Assembly: GCA_029204225.1 (NCBI GenBank)
Contig: CM055103.1
Location: 57,666,529 to 57,730,528, forward strand
Length of the DNA stretch: 64,000 bases
Source: Diphasiastrum complanatum
Lineage: Eukaryota; Streptophyta; Lycopodiopsida; Lycopodiales; Lycopodiaceae
Direction: 5' to 3'
Part shown: positions 11,670-24,292 of the stretch, in pieces
Layout: each line of letters begins with the position of its first letter
Numbering within the stretch: position 1 is the stretch's first letter
Notes under the pieces: generated by a model
Database searches by the model: none
Told to the model about the DNA's origin: nothing
Seen by the model: the letters and a program-made list of their open reading frames with translations, nothing else
Made by a program: the position numbers and the translations under genes

Positions 11670-12836
11670 TTAATTGAGCATACCTTGGAGAAAGTTATGG
11701 GTTTTCCATAGCTCCACCATATCAACATGCAGGGCGAAAGTGAGTGCAGTGCGATAATAGAGCCTTGCAATGTTGATATGGTCATCTTGCGTCCGCAAGG
11801 GTGTATTGATGTCAAGGGCGATTAGGGGTAACTCTTGATCCCAAAAATCTCTGAGTTCTGCCAAAAATGCCACCAGGCTGCAATTATCTGCAAAGTATCT
11901 GACATCGCGATCAGGATTGCCATGGTGCTTCTGGTAGAATACTCGGCAATTGTTGACCATGTCTTCGGCTAAGTTGCCAGTATCTACGCCTGTGAGCTTA
12001 GGCCAAAAGATTCTGTTCTTGACCTTGGTGGCAGAAAACGGTTCTCGCCTCGCTACTGGATAGTAATAAGGATTGGTGCGCATGTAGGAGGGAGCTTGGA
12101 GATACTGTGCTATTGAGGTCTTACTTTGCAGGAAGAGCTGATGACGCTAGAAAGGTTGTGGATCCAGGAGTCTGACTGTTGCTTTATGTGTCTGACATTG
12201 GTCCAAATCTGGCAGTATGTAGCCACCTCGCTCTTTCGTTGTTGGATACTCCTTTGCAAACTCCTGAGAGGCGCGCAACTCCTTGCTTGGTTCTGTGGGC
12301 GTGATTCTATGCCAGATGGTTGGGGCTTCAGAGGCGATCTCGTGTTCGGTTTGTGGATCGGGATCAGGAGATAGAGGAGGCGAGGTGCTAGCTTCTGCAA
12401 TTCTTTGTGACTCAGGAGAAAATTGTTGTGGAATGAAGGTGGGGTTAGTGGTGTCGAGGGGGTTGGAAGCGGTGGAAGAGAAAAGAAAATGTTGGGAGCT
12501 GGTACCCCCAGAGCCCGATGGATTTGTTGGTGTTTGAGCTCCTTGCCCCAGGGGTTGGCCTTGAAATGCGGAGCCTTGAGTGGGTGGAGGAGCCTGTTGA
12601 AATCCTGCTCCATCTCCACCTCTGGTCCATCAGAGTGGTGCCCCGAATTATGGAATTGGGCGTGCTCTACATGAACCGACGGTGTCGACTGGGCAGCAGC
12701 CTTTAAGCGTTATTCCAAGGTGGCTATGTGCTGGTTTAGGGCCTCGACGGAAGCAATGTATGATTGTTGTAATTTTGAGTGTTGCTCTGTCGTGGCTTTC
12801 AGCTTCTGGGCCAGCGTTTGATAGGCCACCACTGGA
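11670..12836 (-). pseudogene. Antisense relative of the Gypsy accessory ORF
   Basis: Read on the minus strand, 12836-12690 encodes a short heptad-like segment (AYQTLAQKLKATTEQ) ending in a stop. A Pro/Ser/Thr-rich low-complexity region in shifted frames follows (12619-12110), then an open frame from 12083 to 11670 starting at RTNPYYYPVARREPF. The NPYY motif and its place after a coiled coil match the plus-strand ORF ending at 11086 (VNPYYVPML), so these are two members of one family lying tail to tail. The 137-residue C-terminal part contains FWPKLTGVDTGNLAEDMV and FWDQELPLIALD, with no known domain. Confidence 0.5.
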
Positions 12837-13180
12837 ATGACAGTTCCCTGTGAAATGTTGCTGCATTGACAACCAACGTACAATGCTTATATAACATAGA
12901 AAGGGAGCGTACATGCCAGGAAAATGATTGCATGGATTGCCACGCTGGACTAACACACATTGTGTTTGCTATGTGTAGGTCACACATGCTAACGATCCCT
13001 CACTTGATCAAAACACGGTAAACTAACATATTTTCTAGCTTTATCACTCTTAGAACCTCCCACACATAAATGCTCTACAAGTACAATTGAAACTTCAAGT
13101 CATCCTTTTTAATGCACTAAGCTTCCTCCCTTGCACTCCTTATACATTCACATGCCTTTGTTTTACATTGATAATCCAGA
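12837..13180. other. Unassigned spacer
   Basis: AT-rich sequence without a supported gene. A pyrimidine-rich segment runs into the antisense gag at its right end. Confidence 0.35.
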
Positions 13181-13562
13181 TCATAATGCTATTGTTTCTT
13201 CTTCTTCTTGAACCAAATGAGCTTCATATGATTGGGCATCATCATATGCCTTTTTCCAGCATTTCATTGGATTGTGGCCAATTTTGCCACAATATGTGCA
13301 TTTCTCCTTATCTTCCATGCTTCTACTTGCCTTTGAGAAGAGAGCAATTTCACTACTCCCACTGGTTCCCATGTTTGCATCTTTCTTGCACAGTTCTTCT
13401 TGCAAGAGGAATGATTTGACAGCTTGAATGCTTGTCATTCCTAGTGGCATTCAAAAACAGATGCCAGAGATGCATAGGATTCTGGCAAACTATTAAGAAG
13501 TAGAACTATCTTCTCATCTTCATGAACTGTCATCACAGAATCTAAAAATATACTAGCAAAGT
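13181..13562 (-). pseudogene. Copia gag remnant with zinc knuckle
   Basis: On the minus strand the first part encodes DSVMTVHEDEKIVLLLNSLP and SYASL, the late gag UBN2-type segment typical of Copia elements. After a frame change at about 13445 the second part carries AVKSFLLQEELC and a CX2CX4HX4C zinc knuckle (CTYCGKIGHNPMKC). The gag N-terminus is missing: the sequence just upstream instead matches repeat A and an LTR piece. It is cut at both ends and frameshifted, so it is a remnant. It differs from the gag at 47006, which has another knuckle sequence, and belongs to a separate Copia family. Confidence 0.75.
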
Positions 13563-13564
13563 AG

Positions 13565-13716
13565 TAGGTCTCTACTCTTTGTCTTGTGCTGTGTGTCTTG
13601 ATTGCTAGAATAAAATATGTTCTATGATGCGTAGTCGAGTGTCTGGGATCCTGTAAGGGCTTCCACATGAAAAGAAAATTCAAAAGAAAAAAAATTGTTC
13701 GCAAAAAGAGAAGGAG
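13565..13716 (-). mobile_element. LTR-like piece shared with 41840-42010
   Basis: The stretch with TTGTCTTGTGCTGTGTGTC, GTCTGGGATCCTGTAAG and GAAAAGAAAATTCAAAG recurs near 41840-42000. It borders Copia sequence in both places, so it is probably part of one LTR family. The strand is inferred from the adjacent gag. Confidence 0.45.
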
Positions 13717-14225
<509 letters not shown>

Positions 14226-14238
14226 TGATATCAGAGCT
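14226..14238 (+). promoter_or_regulatory. Degenerate primer binding site
   Basis: TGATATCAGAGCT differs slightly from the initiator tRNA-Met site TGGTATCAGAGC seen at 2921 and lies right after the LTR end. Confidence 0.6.
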
Positions 14239-14821
14239 TTGGTGCATGTTATTGAGGAGTAGTCACATTTAGCAAAGTATTTGGAGGAGTCACAAATGAT
14301 AGAGCATGCTAGATTGATTTCTACTCAAAATCAAGCATTTTTCATGTGTAGAATTGATTTTTTGTAAATGAAAACTCAATACAGGAAAAAATACTTGAAG
14401 TAGCCCGATTTCACACTTTGTATGGTGGAATGTGGCATCTTTAATTGCATTGAATAGGTCTTATTGCATTCTTCAAGAATCTATATCAAGCTTATAGCAT
14501 TTGCATATAGAAAGTGAATGATTTAATTTTTTCTACCTTTGTAGAAACTCTATTTTTGAATGGATCTCTTGTGTGTGAAGTTGCTATTTTCAAGAGTGTA
14601 TTTCAATCATAGAAAGTAAAAATTTCATAATATTGTAGGTTGCTTATTTGTTCTCATCAAGTATCTTTCATTCTATGTGTCAGATTTGCTAGGTTTGGTG
14701 CAAGAAAGAGATTTGAGAGGTTCCTTATCTTTGTAATTTCTTCTTGAGTTCATTTGTTGACATTTAAAATAGTGCTTTGTGCATTCGCCCAGGTTGAAAG
14801 AGAAGATCAAGACATTGCAAC

Positions 14822-15471
14822 ATGGCTACAAATGGAGGCTTGATGTTGGAAAGCAATGATAGGCTTACCTCAAGCAACTATCCTACTTGGAAGGTGAGAA
14901 TAAATTGTCTCTCCTTGAGATGAATGAGTTGATGGATAATTTTGTAGGTGTGGAGGAAAGACCTTTGGCAGCTCAAGAACAATTGATGAATGATAGGAGG
15001 GCAAAGAAAGCTCTTCATATGGTTTAGATGAATGTGACAAATGAACTTCTCATGAAGTTGGTAAGTGTATTTCATCTAGTGAGGCTTGGGAAGCTTTGAA
15101 GAAGCTTTACGAGTCCAAGTCTACATCAAGGGTACTAACCCATAGGAGGCAAATCTTTCAATGTATGCAAAAGAAGGATGAAAGTGCTCATGCTTTTGTT
15201 TTGAGGGTTAAGGCATTCAATGATGAATTAGCATGTATTGATGAAAACATCTATGAAGTAGAACTTGTCCAAGTTGTTCTTAATGGCTTGTTGGATGATC
15301 ATGCTAATATTGTGGCAAAGTTTTCTATTCAAAAGGCTATGCCAAGTATGGTGGATTTGCAAGAGATCTTGGTGAATGAGGAGTTTAGGTTTCTATCAAG
15401 AGGAGGATCTACTTCCATTTCTCAAGTTGGAGAGGAAGAGGTTATGTTCTCAAAAGGCAAGTGTGAGAGAT
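14822..15471 (+). pseudogene. Copia gag (UBN2 type), truncated at the LTR
   Basis: It starts MATNGGLMLESNDRLTSSNY, the usual start of this gag family, and continues through MNELMDNFVGVEERP. There is a frame change near 14900, a TAG near 15027 and a further frame change near 15060. From 15096 a clean frame of 129 codons carries SKSTSRVLTHRRQIFQCM, ESAHAFVLRVKAFNDELACI and LLDDHANIV. It ends inside GKCERFQLV because the LTR starts at 15472, before the zinc knuckle that related gags have. No protease or pol follows. The same gag-to-LTR junction occurs on the minus strand at 44540. Confidence 0.85.
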
Positions 15472-15857
15472 TTCAACTAGTTTAGTCAAAATTTGCTACA
15501 TTTGTTTATATGGCAATTCAAGCCAATTTCATATTAGACTTAGAGTTTGACTTCTAAAAGTTATATTAGTCTAAAAGCATTTGAATAAACACTTTTGGGA
15601 AGTGCGGGAAAGTGTAGAACACGAGTTTCTGGTAAATTCAATTTGAGTAGTAGAGAAATTGAATCTAGTCACATTAATAGTAGGGTTTTTCATTATGGAG
15701 GGAAACCAAAGTTTGAACTTAGGTTTGGACCTGTTATAAAAGGATGTAACTCGTGAGAAGAGGAGTCTTTTCTCTCTTTGTTATCTCATTCATGCTTATA
15801 CATGGTTCTCTTGTGTTCTATTATCCATTGGTGCACTATACTTGTGATATCCCCATG
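15472..15857 (+). mobile_element. 3' LTR (type Y), 3' truncated
   Basis: It begins TGTGAGAGATTTCAACTAG and matches the minus-strand LTR at 43820-44539. It includes TATAAAA at 15735-15741 followed by AGGATGTAACTCGTG. Only a few CT units follow the TATA box here, versus 92 bp of GA/CT in the minus-strand copy. It stops at about 15857, before the LTR end. Confidence 0.75.
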
Positions 15858-16639
15858 AAGCACTATCATGCATGGGGGCAACATCATATGAGGTCAGCCA
15901 TGTAGCCTTTGACATATAGTCAACTCTCATTAACTAGATAATCATCTCTTCTGAATCACTCTGAGCTTGAGCATTTTCCGTAAGTGACATAATTTTAGAT
16001 TAGAGCATGAGTATAGCTTCCAAGATAAGTTCAATCAAGCTAGCTGTTAGAATTTAATATTTTTTTTGGTAGGTGCTTTTTCAATTAGGAAAGGAAGCGG
16101 CTCATCCTTGTAAAATCAATATCCGAGTACATAATCATCTTGAATCAACACTTCCTCTTAAGCACCTTAAAGTTGTTCTTGTTCTTGTTATCATTATAGG
16201 TAACTTGTTCTTGTTTCTTATTATCATTTTCTTACAGTTTTGATATGGTTGACTTTTGCATTAGGTAATTCAATAATTTTGTGTCTCTACTTTTGTTATT
16301 TTCGTCATACAAAATACCAGTGCATACAATATTATGAACATTATGAATGCTTATTGGATAGGCCTTGCTTTACAAAGTGGGCAAAATAATGAGGTTGATT
16401 ATTGACCTGTTTGAGTTATGGTTTTAAGTTTAATAACATTATATAGCCAGTCATAAACATATGTGAAAATGTATCCATTGCAAGTGGAGATATTGAAGGA
16501 GACAACATAAGTCATCAAAAAACATATCCCAAAAGCAACACATACAAATCCACAAAATGCAGTAGATCATGCTATAAATATACTACTAATATAACGGTTA
16601 GCATGTGTCACCATGCACGATCCCAACAACTGAGATAAC
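15858..16639. other. Unassigned AT-rich spacer
   Basis: No supported gene, LTR or repeat. A GTTCTTGTTCTTGTTATCAT stretch around 16170 is locally repetitive. Confidence 0.35.
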
Positions 16640-17250
<611 letters not shown>

Positions 17251-18884
17251 AGTGCCGATATATATCCAAATACGCTCTGAGGCATTTGTATTATAAATAT
17301 GATTCTGAATATGTCAGAATATCTCTTCAAAACCAGACGATTGCATTAAAGTTGCAATGGTTTGCTCTTCATTCAAATCCATCTTTCTGTTGGGACAAAT
17401 TATGGTTTTAGAAAAGAAAGTTCCTTGTGGTTGTATAGTGCTCATTACTTCCTGGATTTCATGAGCACATTGCATTTTCTTGGATATCATCGCAAGCTCC
17501 ATTGAGCATATTCATTGAATTCTAAGATAACTTTACCTTTCCCTTTCTCTGTATGTCAAGGAAAAAATTGGAGATTGCCATTTCTTGTGTTTGAAGTTCC
17601 AAAAGGTGTTGAGCTACTACTTGCAGCAAGTATGGTGATTTGTGTGTCAAGCTTAATACATGTTGAATCACAAATTACCCCATGCTTAATGGTGACTCAT
17701 GCGATTTGTCATGCGTTAGCATTGCCCAGGGGCAACGAGACTTGCCCGCTACCCGTCGCAAGAATTCATGTCGCAAGTGTCACGGATTCGCAAAGCATTT
17801 TACTGTATGATTGGTTATTTTTTATGGCACATGCTTTTTGACTTAGTATAGGCCATGACCTGCTTTTGGAAACTTTTATGTAGTTCAAGATTCATAATTC
17901 AACATATCAAAACTCATAATCCTCTCATTTTCAAAAATATTAAAATAAAAAGTCCACGAAATTTGTCGTAGCCTATAATTTTTTGATGAATACCAATCTC
18001 TGCACTATTTATCCACTTCAAGAATGAATGGTAAAATTCCATGCCAATCCTTCACATAAATCGAGACTGGAAAAACAATGTCGATGCAAGGTAATGCTTT
18101 AATTAGACTCCTGAATATCATAACAAAGCCCCTTTTAAGACAAGCAATTTGGTTTCAGAGCTTCTTTTCCGTTTAGCTTTGTGATTGATCACGCGAAAGT
18201 GTGACATGATGTTTTTGTTAGTTGGCGCTTCCCAATGACGTCTAATCGCAAGTTGCCAGTTACGTATAATTGACATGCCAGTATCAAGATGTATTGTTTT
18301 GTTGTGGTTTATTCTCATATCTACTTCATTCCCAAATTTTTATATTTTTGACCTGATCCATTTGTTTTTGTGATTTTATTTTTAAGTTTGTTGCATTTAT
18401 GCAATACCTAGCGGTGACATGGTCCTAAGCCTCTATTTTGAATTGTCGTGATATCTATTGGCTCATATATGTGTTTGTTGTGAATAGGGTCGTTTGGTAT
18501 GGTTGCACCACAAAAGCTATTCTGTATTTGTGCAAGTTCTGTAATCATATTTTGATTATGTAGGAGTGAGCACGGGAGTGTAGACGAGTATTATCAACAA
18601 CAATGGCCTAGATCCATTGGCGGGGAGGGAGGGCTCATTGGAGAGAAAAATGAACTGTGTTCATATTTCTAGACCTTTTTAGTGCCATATGTAGGATATA
18701 GCTGCAGGTTTAAGGTTTTGAGTAACCTCATTTTTGTTTCCTCCTAGAGTTCATTCTATACATGCTTCAGAAATTTTTTATAGCCAATCGTGTTGGTGAG
18801 TAGCGTGACACAGCCCAGAATCCATGTGCTTGTGGGGAGACACGATAGGGGAGGAAGAGAGGAGAAGTTTAAAATGTTTGCCCG
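17251..18884. other. Unassigned spacer
   Basis: I see no conserved coding motif on either strand. Open frames of about 60-110 codons (for example 17515-17841) lack recognisable domains and are probably chance. Confidence 0.4.
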
Positions 18885-19350
<466 letters not shown>

Positions 19351-20062
19351 AGAATTAGAAGTTGGTATGTTGCCATGTTAGAGATGCTTTGTTTTGATCT
19401 AGCACCTCATCTGCTTGCTGATCAGTGGCAAAAATCTTGTTTGAACTTTTCCACCAAGCAGGCACAACATCGGAATCCACTACAAATTTTCTACAAAGCC
19501 AATGTCGTCTCCAAACATTGACCATGTCGTCAATAGCTACACCCTTCGTTTCAAGCACCAACAAGTGGACAAATATTGTCATGATTATCACAAAGCCAGC
19601 AAAGAAGAGGAAGATGTCATATCAGATACAACTTTATAAATTTAATAATAGTTTGTCTAAAATGAAAACAAATTTGATACGATAAAATCTCAAAACTTGC
19701 TTTGCTCTATCATAACCAAGTGAGTTCGATAGAATAATGAACCACGAAGAGGAGGCTAGGAGATCTTCGAAGAGGATATATAAAGAGTATTTGCAAGATT
19801 CGTAACATTCCCATGATGCGTAATAAATTGTAGTTTTCAACCTTTGTTGCATCTAGAATTCCAACTGGCCTTATTGCCTTAAGAATTTTCCATCGCACCA
19901 CCTAAGCCTTACATATCCTAAAATTTGGTGTTCAACGCACTTTTTTCTAAGTTGATTAATTAGACAAGTGTTGAACAAGGTCGGGCACTCCCCTATGTCA
20001 CACCTAGACCCTACTGTTTGTCAATTCATACAACAACACATACAAGTCTTTTTTTTTTACAT
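19351..20062. other. Unassigned spacer
   Basis: No supported gene. Short open frames on both strands lack domains. Confidence 0.35.
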
Positions 20063-20089
20063 ACACACACACACACACACACGTAGATT

Positions 20090-20126
<37 letters not shown>
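20063..20126 (+). repeat. Compound (AC)n and (TC)n microsatellite
   Basis: (AC)10 at 20063-20082 is followed after a 10-bp spacer by (TC)17 at 20093-20126. Confidence 0.95.
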
Positions 20127-20130
<4 letters not shown>

Positions 20131-20472
20131 GGGCAGGTGTGTAAAGTGTGAGAGTGATAATGCACACCCATACTCCACCCCCAACATGCGTCCCGACCCA
20201 TGTGAATCGGCTGCCACATAGACTACTGGTCGCAACCCAAAATATTGGTCGAAACTCAATGTTGCCCATAACCAATATTGGCTAGTGTAAAGATGCCACT
20301 GCATTTGACTTCGTCTGCCATCTGTCAATGACCATCGAATTTTCTCCTAAACCATCAGCCATGCATATTGACCACCTAAGTCAGTGTTGTAGATTAAAGG
20401 GCAAAATGCCCATCGTAGGTCTTTTTCCCTTCAAATGAAGGACATTTAAAACATGCACTTTTCAAATATGAA
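20127..20472. other. Unassigned spacer
   Basis: A repeated CCAATATTGG palindrome occurs near 20272, and AATATTGGTCG lies near 20240. No gene is supported. Confidence 0.35.
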
Positions 20473-20611
<139 letters not shown>

Positions 20612-20698
20612 CGCGAGTAAGGGGTGTGGCAACAAGGGGCAGGCAGGGGTTTTCTTTGGCAATATAACAAACATCACGCTTACTTCCAGAATGGTATT

Positions 20699-20791
20699 CC
20701 ATTTATTTAGTATCATTTTCTGTTGTTGTGTATATTGGATAATATAATACCATTCATTTAGTATCATTTCCTGTTGTTGTGTATATTGGAT
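20699..20791 (+). repeat. Short tandem duplication, about 42 bp units
   Basis: The stretch containing TTTAGTATCATTTTCTGTTG followed by TTGTGTATATTGGAT occurs at 20699-20740 and again at 20750-20791 with two differences. Confidence 0.85.
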
Positions 20792-21167
20792 CAGATTGAG
20801 TGGAGGAAAATAGCGCTATTGTACATGTCGTGCTTTCATCATCTGATGCCTCTGAGGGGTAAACACAATGCGAAATGCTATGGTTGTATGGAACTTCCGT
20901 ATTTATGCGTAGGAATATCATGAAGTGATGTCTATAGTGAACTTCCCCAGTTTTTTTGGTGAACATGTAATGAGGTGGGTCGTCTGGTTGTAAGTCTCTT
21001 CCGGTTACTTCAATGTCATAGGTCTTTCTGGATCTCTTTCTTCAAGCCTTCAAACTATTCAATATCCTACAATTGTTGACTTGCATTTGCAATCTTTCAG
21101 TAGCATGTCTGCCTGCATCACTGAAAGAAACAAGAACGATTCAACATGTGGTCATGATAGAAGATTC
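20792..21167. other. Unassigned sequence upstream of a Copia gag
   Basis: No LTR or primer site belonging to the element that follows can be recognised, so its 5' part appears lost. Confidence 0.35.
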
Positions 21168-21600
21168 AATTGGCTTGTTGGATGATCATGCTAATATTGT
21201 TCAAAGTTTTGCTATTCAAAAGACTCTGCCAAGTATTGTGGATTTGCAAGAGATCTTGGTGAATGAGGAGTATAGGATTCAAGAAAGAGGTGGATCTACA
21301 TCAACATCTCATTATGAAGAGGATGTTGTGTTCATCAAAGGCAAGTTCAAGGGCAAAGGCAAAGGCAAGTGGTCAAAAGGTCAAGATCAAGGTGAGACTT
21401 TCTCTTTTGGCAAAAAGAAAGATAAGTCTAAGTTGAAATGCTTTTATTGTGGAATCAAAGGGCATTTTGCAAATGAATGTTCGAAGAAGCAAAGAGATGA
21501 AGGTAGCAAGCATATCAACTTTAATACTAATGATGAGGATCTAGGTGGTGGTGATTCTCTTTTGATGTGGGATGTGTTCTTCAAGTCCAATATCAAGTGA
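21168..21600 (+). pseudogene. Copia gag C-terminal half with zinc knuckle
   Basis: Homology to the gags at 15290 and 47460 starts abruptly at IGLLDDHANIVQSFAIQKTL, so the N-terminal half is missing. LQEILVNEEYRIQERGGSTS and a Lys/Gly-rich basic tract (KGKFKGKGKGKW) follow. Next is a CX2CX4HX4C knuckle, CFYCGIKGHFANEC, at about 21440-21482, the RNA-binding module of Copia gag. The frame stays open to 21600 and overlaps the protease frame by about 28 bp, which suggests a small indel between gag and protease. The open frame begins at an ATG in unrelated upstream sequence, so no native start is present. Confidence 0.8.
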
Positions 21601-21874
21601 AGGTGACAAAGATTTATGGTGGATTGATAGTGGATCTAGTTCACATATGAATACTCACAAAAAGTTCTTTACTTCTTTGGTCACTTATGATGGAGCCAAG
21701 AAAGCAATTCACATGGCCAATGGTGGTGAGTGTGTGATTGAAGGTATTGGTTCAATTCCTATTTGTCTCTCTACTAATAGGAAAACAAGACTTTATGGTG
21801 TTCTTTACATTTCTTCACTTTCAAATAATTTGCTAAGTGTTGGTCAAATGATAGAGAAAGGATACATGGTATAG
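21572..21874 (+). CDS. Copia aspartic protease domain, partial
   Basis: The frame carries LWWIDSGSSSHMNTHKKFF, whose DSG is the catalytic motif of Copia-type retropepsins. GVLYISSLSNNLLSVGQMIE, the conserved C-terminal part of the protease domain, follows, and a TAG then ends it. The frame overlaps the end of the gag frame. The protease core looks complete to the eye, but it lacks a continuous polyprotein on either side. The expected GAG-pre-integrase zinc module (HxxxH...CxxC) does not follow. Confidence 0.75.
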   Translation: MCSSSPISSEGDKDLWWIDSGSSSHMNTHKKFFTSLVTYDGAKKAIHMANGGECVIEGIGSIPICLSTNRKTRLYGVLYISSLSNNLLSVGQMIEKGYMV

Positions 21875-24292
21875 TTTGGTGGTGATGCTTGTTTCATTAC
21901 AAAGGAAGAAATCTTGGTTGCTAGGGGGAATAGACAAGGTAGACTTTTCAAGCTTGATACTTTTGTTATGGATAACAAAAAAGATGGAATGGAAAAGGAG
22001 ATTGGTCTTAACTTTCCGAAGTTACCTTTTAGCATCAATAAGATTGGTGGATCTTATGCAAAGTCTAACAAGCTTCCTTATGCTAGATCTAGGTCAAGAT
22101 CTAATATGCTTCTTGGAGATGTTCATCTTTGTTGTGCTAACTTGGCTAGTCTTGAGGATAATGATGGTGTTTCAATGGTTCTTCATGGCAAGTGCAAGCA
22201 TGCAAAAGTTAAGGAAAGAGCTAACTTCATCAATGGAGGTGAAGGTTCTTCCTTGGAAAAGATTGTTGTTAATGATTTCTTTGATCATATGGAAAAAGAT
22301 GTTGCTAGGTGCATTCATGAAGGAGGTGGTTCTTCTACATTCTTTTGTGATGAGTCCAAGAAAGTCATTTTGGCAGTGGAGTCACATGTCTTCATAAAGA
22401 GAGTAGATCAAATGGTTCTATCATGAGACTTGGTGAGGGAGATAGTCACAAGTCAAGAAGAAGAGAAGTATGCGAAGAGTTCAAAGTAGAATGTACTTTG
22501 AGTGATGTCATTGTGAATGACATTGAAGAAGAATCATTATCATCTGAGTCATTACCTAAATCATTGAATATAAGTTCTTCTTTGAAAAAAGAGAGTACTT
22601 CAATTTTCCTTATGTTGAAGGTACTAATCATTTTTTTCATGGCTTCTAATGTTTTTGAGGTTTCTACTTCTTATGATGCAATCATTAAGAGGGAGTCCTT
22701 TGAAGGAAAGAGCAATGGAAGATTGGTTTTTGGGAAGATCCAAGGCATGGATCTCACATCTCTTCATCAACTCAAAGGATTCTATGATTATGAATTGATC
22801 ACTCATGATCAAGATGGCAAAAGGTTGGCTAGAGAAGACTACATGGAGCAAATCGAGAGGCAATTTCTTCAAGGCAAGGGAAATCTCTTTGGTGATATTA
22901 TTGAGGTTTGTTATGGACTCAAGAGGGCTGGATTTATTATGTTTCATACTCATCTTCACCTACTCTACTTCATGTTGGATGGAAAGTTTGGAATCTATCT
23001 TTTGATTTATGATGGTGATATCAATGACATTGTTTTCACTAACCTTTGTGAAAGATCGAGATCAAGCATTGATGAGATCTTGTTGGATCTAGATCATATG
23101 TTTAAGAGGGAGTATTTCCAGAGGTTTAGGTCTGGATATATTCATATCTTTGATATCTTTGATGTTTAAGAGAAAGGTAAGCAAGTGGAAGTGACTCACT
23201 TTGCTTTACTCACATGTTTTGGAGAATCTTCTTGTGTAGATGCTATGCAAATGGATATTGGTTCTCATGGTTTTCATACTAGAAAAGCAAGTAATGGATT
23301 TGGAAAACAAAGTTTGCTCAATGACTTTGATGGTCAAGAGGAAGATCAAGAGGTTGGTCTCAAAGGGCTTCAACAAGGCAAAAAGGAAGTTGGCAATTTG
23401 GAGGTAGTCAAGAGCATCAAAGGAGAGGTAATTGGCAAAGATGTTAAGGATATGTTTTTGCAGCTTATTGAAGACTCAAGTAAAGTCAAAGGATCAGCAA
23501 GGAAGTTTTGTTCAAGTTTGCTTTACTTGTTCTATCTCATGTTTGAGCTATTTCATGTGGATGTGTGCAAATTGTCAAGATATGGACAAACTAGCTACAT
23601 TGTCTTGCAATATTTTATTGTTGGAGTTGTACTAGCGTTCTTGGCTGGTTTTTCTGATGGAAATGAAGCTATTTGAGGTTCATTATGTCACTCATTCATG
23701 ATCAAGTTCTCAAATGTTGAGTTACTTGATGCCAATGCTTGGAGATTGTCAAGTTTTGGTGAATTCATGGTCATTTTCTTGTGTCAAGTAGATCTTGAAG
23801 ATGGACTAGTGCAACCTACTTGGTTTATGGAGTCACGTGGTGCTGAATTTGCATTATTAATGTACTCACCTACTCATGGATTTCCAAGTTTTGATGATAT
23901 CTTGTGGCAAGATGGAGACGGAGGCTCATTCATGGAGTTTTATGGTGGAGACATATCAAGAAAGGACAAAGTTGGAGGAGACAAGCAAGCAAATGGTCAT
24001 CATTCACATTTATTGTTTGGTTGCTGTAATTTTCCAGAGAGTTCAAAGTTTGAAACATGGAGAAATCATTTCATTCACATTCTATATGGTTCTTCATGTT
24101 CTAGTTATATCTTGATGTGTAAAATTGATGTAAGAAATAGTGAAGCATCCAATCTGGACACTATTTTGTATATCAATTATGAAAGATACTTTAGAACCTT
24201 AGAAAGGAGGTCTATACTTAGGATGGAGATCATTTTAAAGTTGGATCAAAGTAGTATGGTTAAAACTATGCCAAAACTAGTTGAAGAGGGAG
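21875..24292 (+). pseudogene. Highly derived Copia pol-like region in four long open frames
   Basis: Open frames at 21914-22426, 22423-23169, 23185-23676 and 23698-24297 follow one another with little gap. Recognisable integrase (DDE) is absent. The second frame keeps a shadow of Copia RT: YMEQIERQFLQGKGNLFGD resembles the YMEQPEGF segment, then VCYGLKRAGF resembles the YGLKQAPR motif. Farther on is FGIYLLIYDGDINDIVFTN, where YVDD would be expected but YDGD stands, then a helix DEILLDLDHMFKREYF. The last two frames are unlike any domain I recognise; SRGAEFALL is only faintly like RNase H. The region ends exactly at the LTR start, so it is element-internal. Function as a polymerase is unlikely. 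Confidence 0.55.

Noticed and set aside
12126-12706. Plus-strand frames of about 60-84 codons as genes
   Set aside because: They are opposite-strand shadows of the Pro/Ser-rich antisense accessory ORF remnant.
17515-17841. 108-codon plus-strand frame as a gene
   Set aside because: No domain, no relative in the window, and length within chance for this composition.
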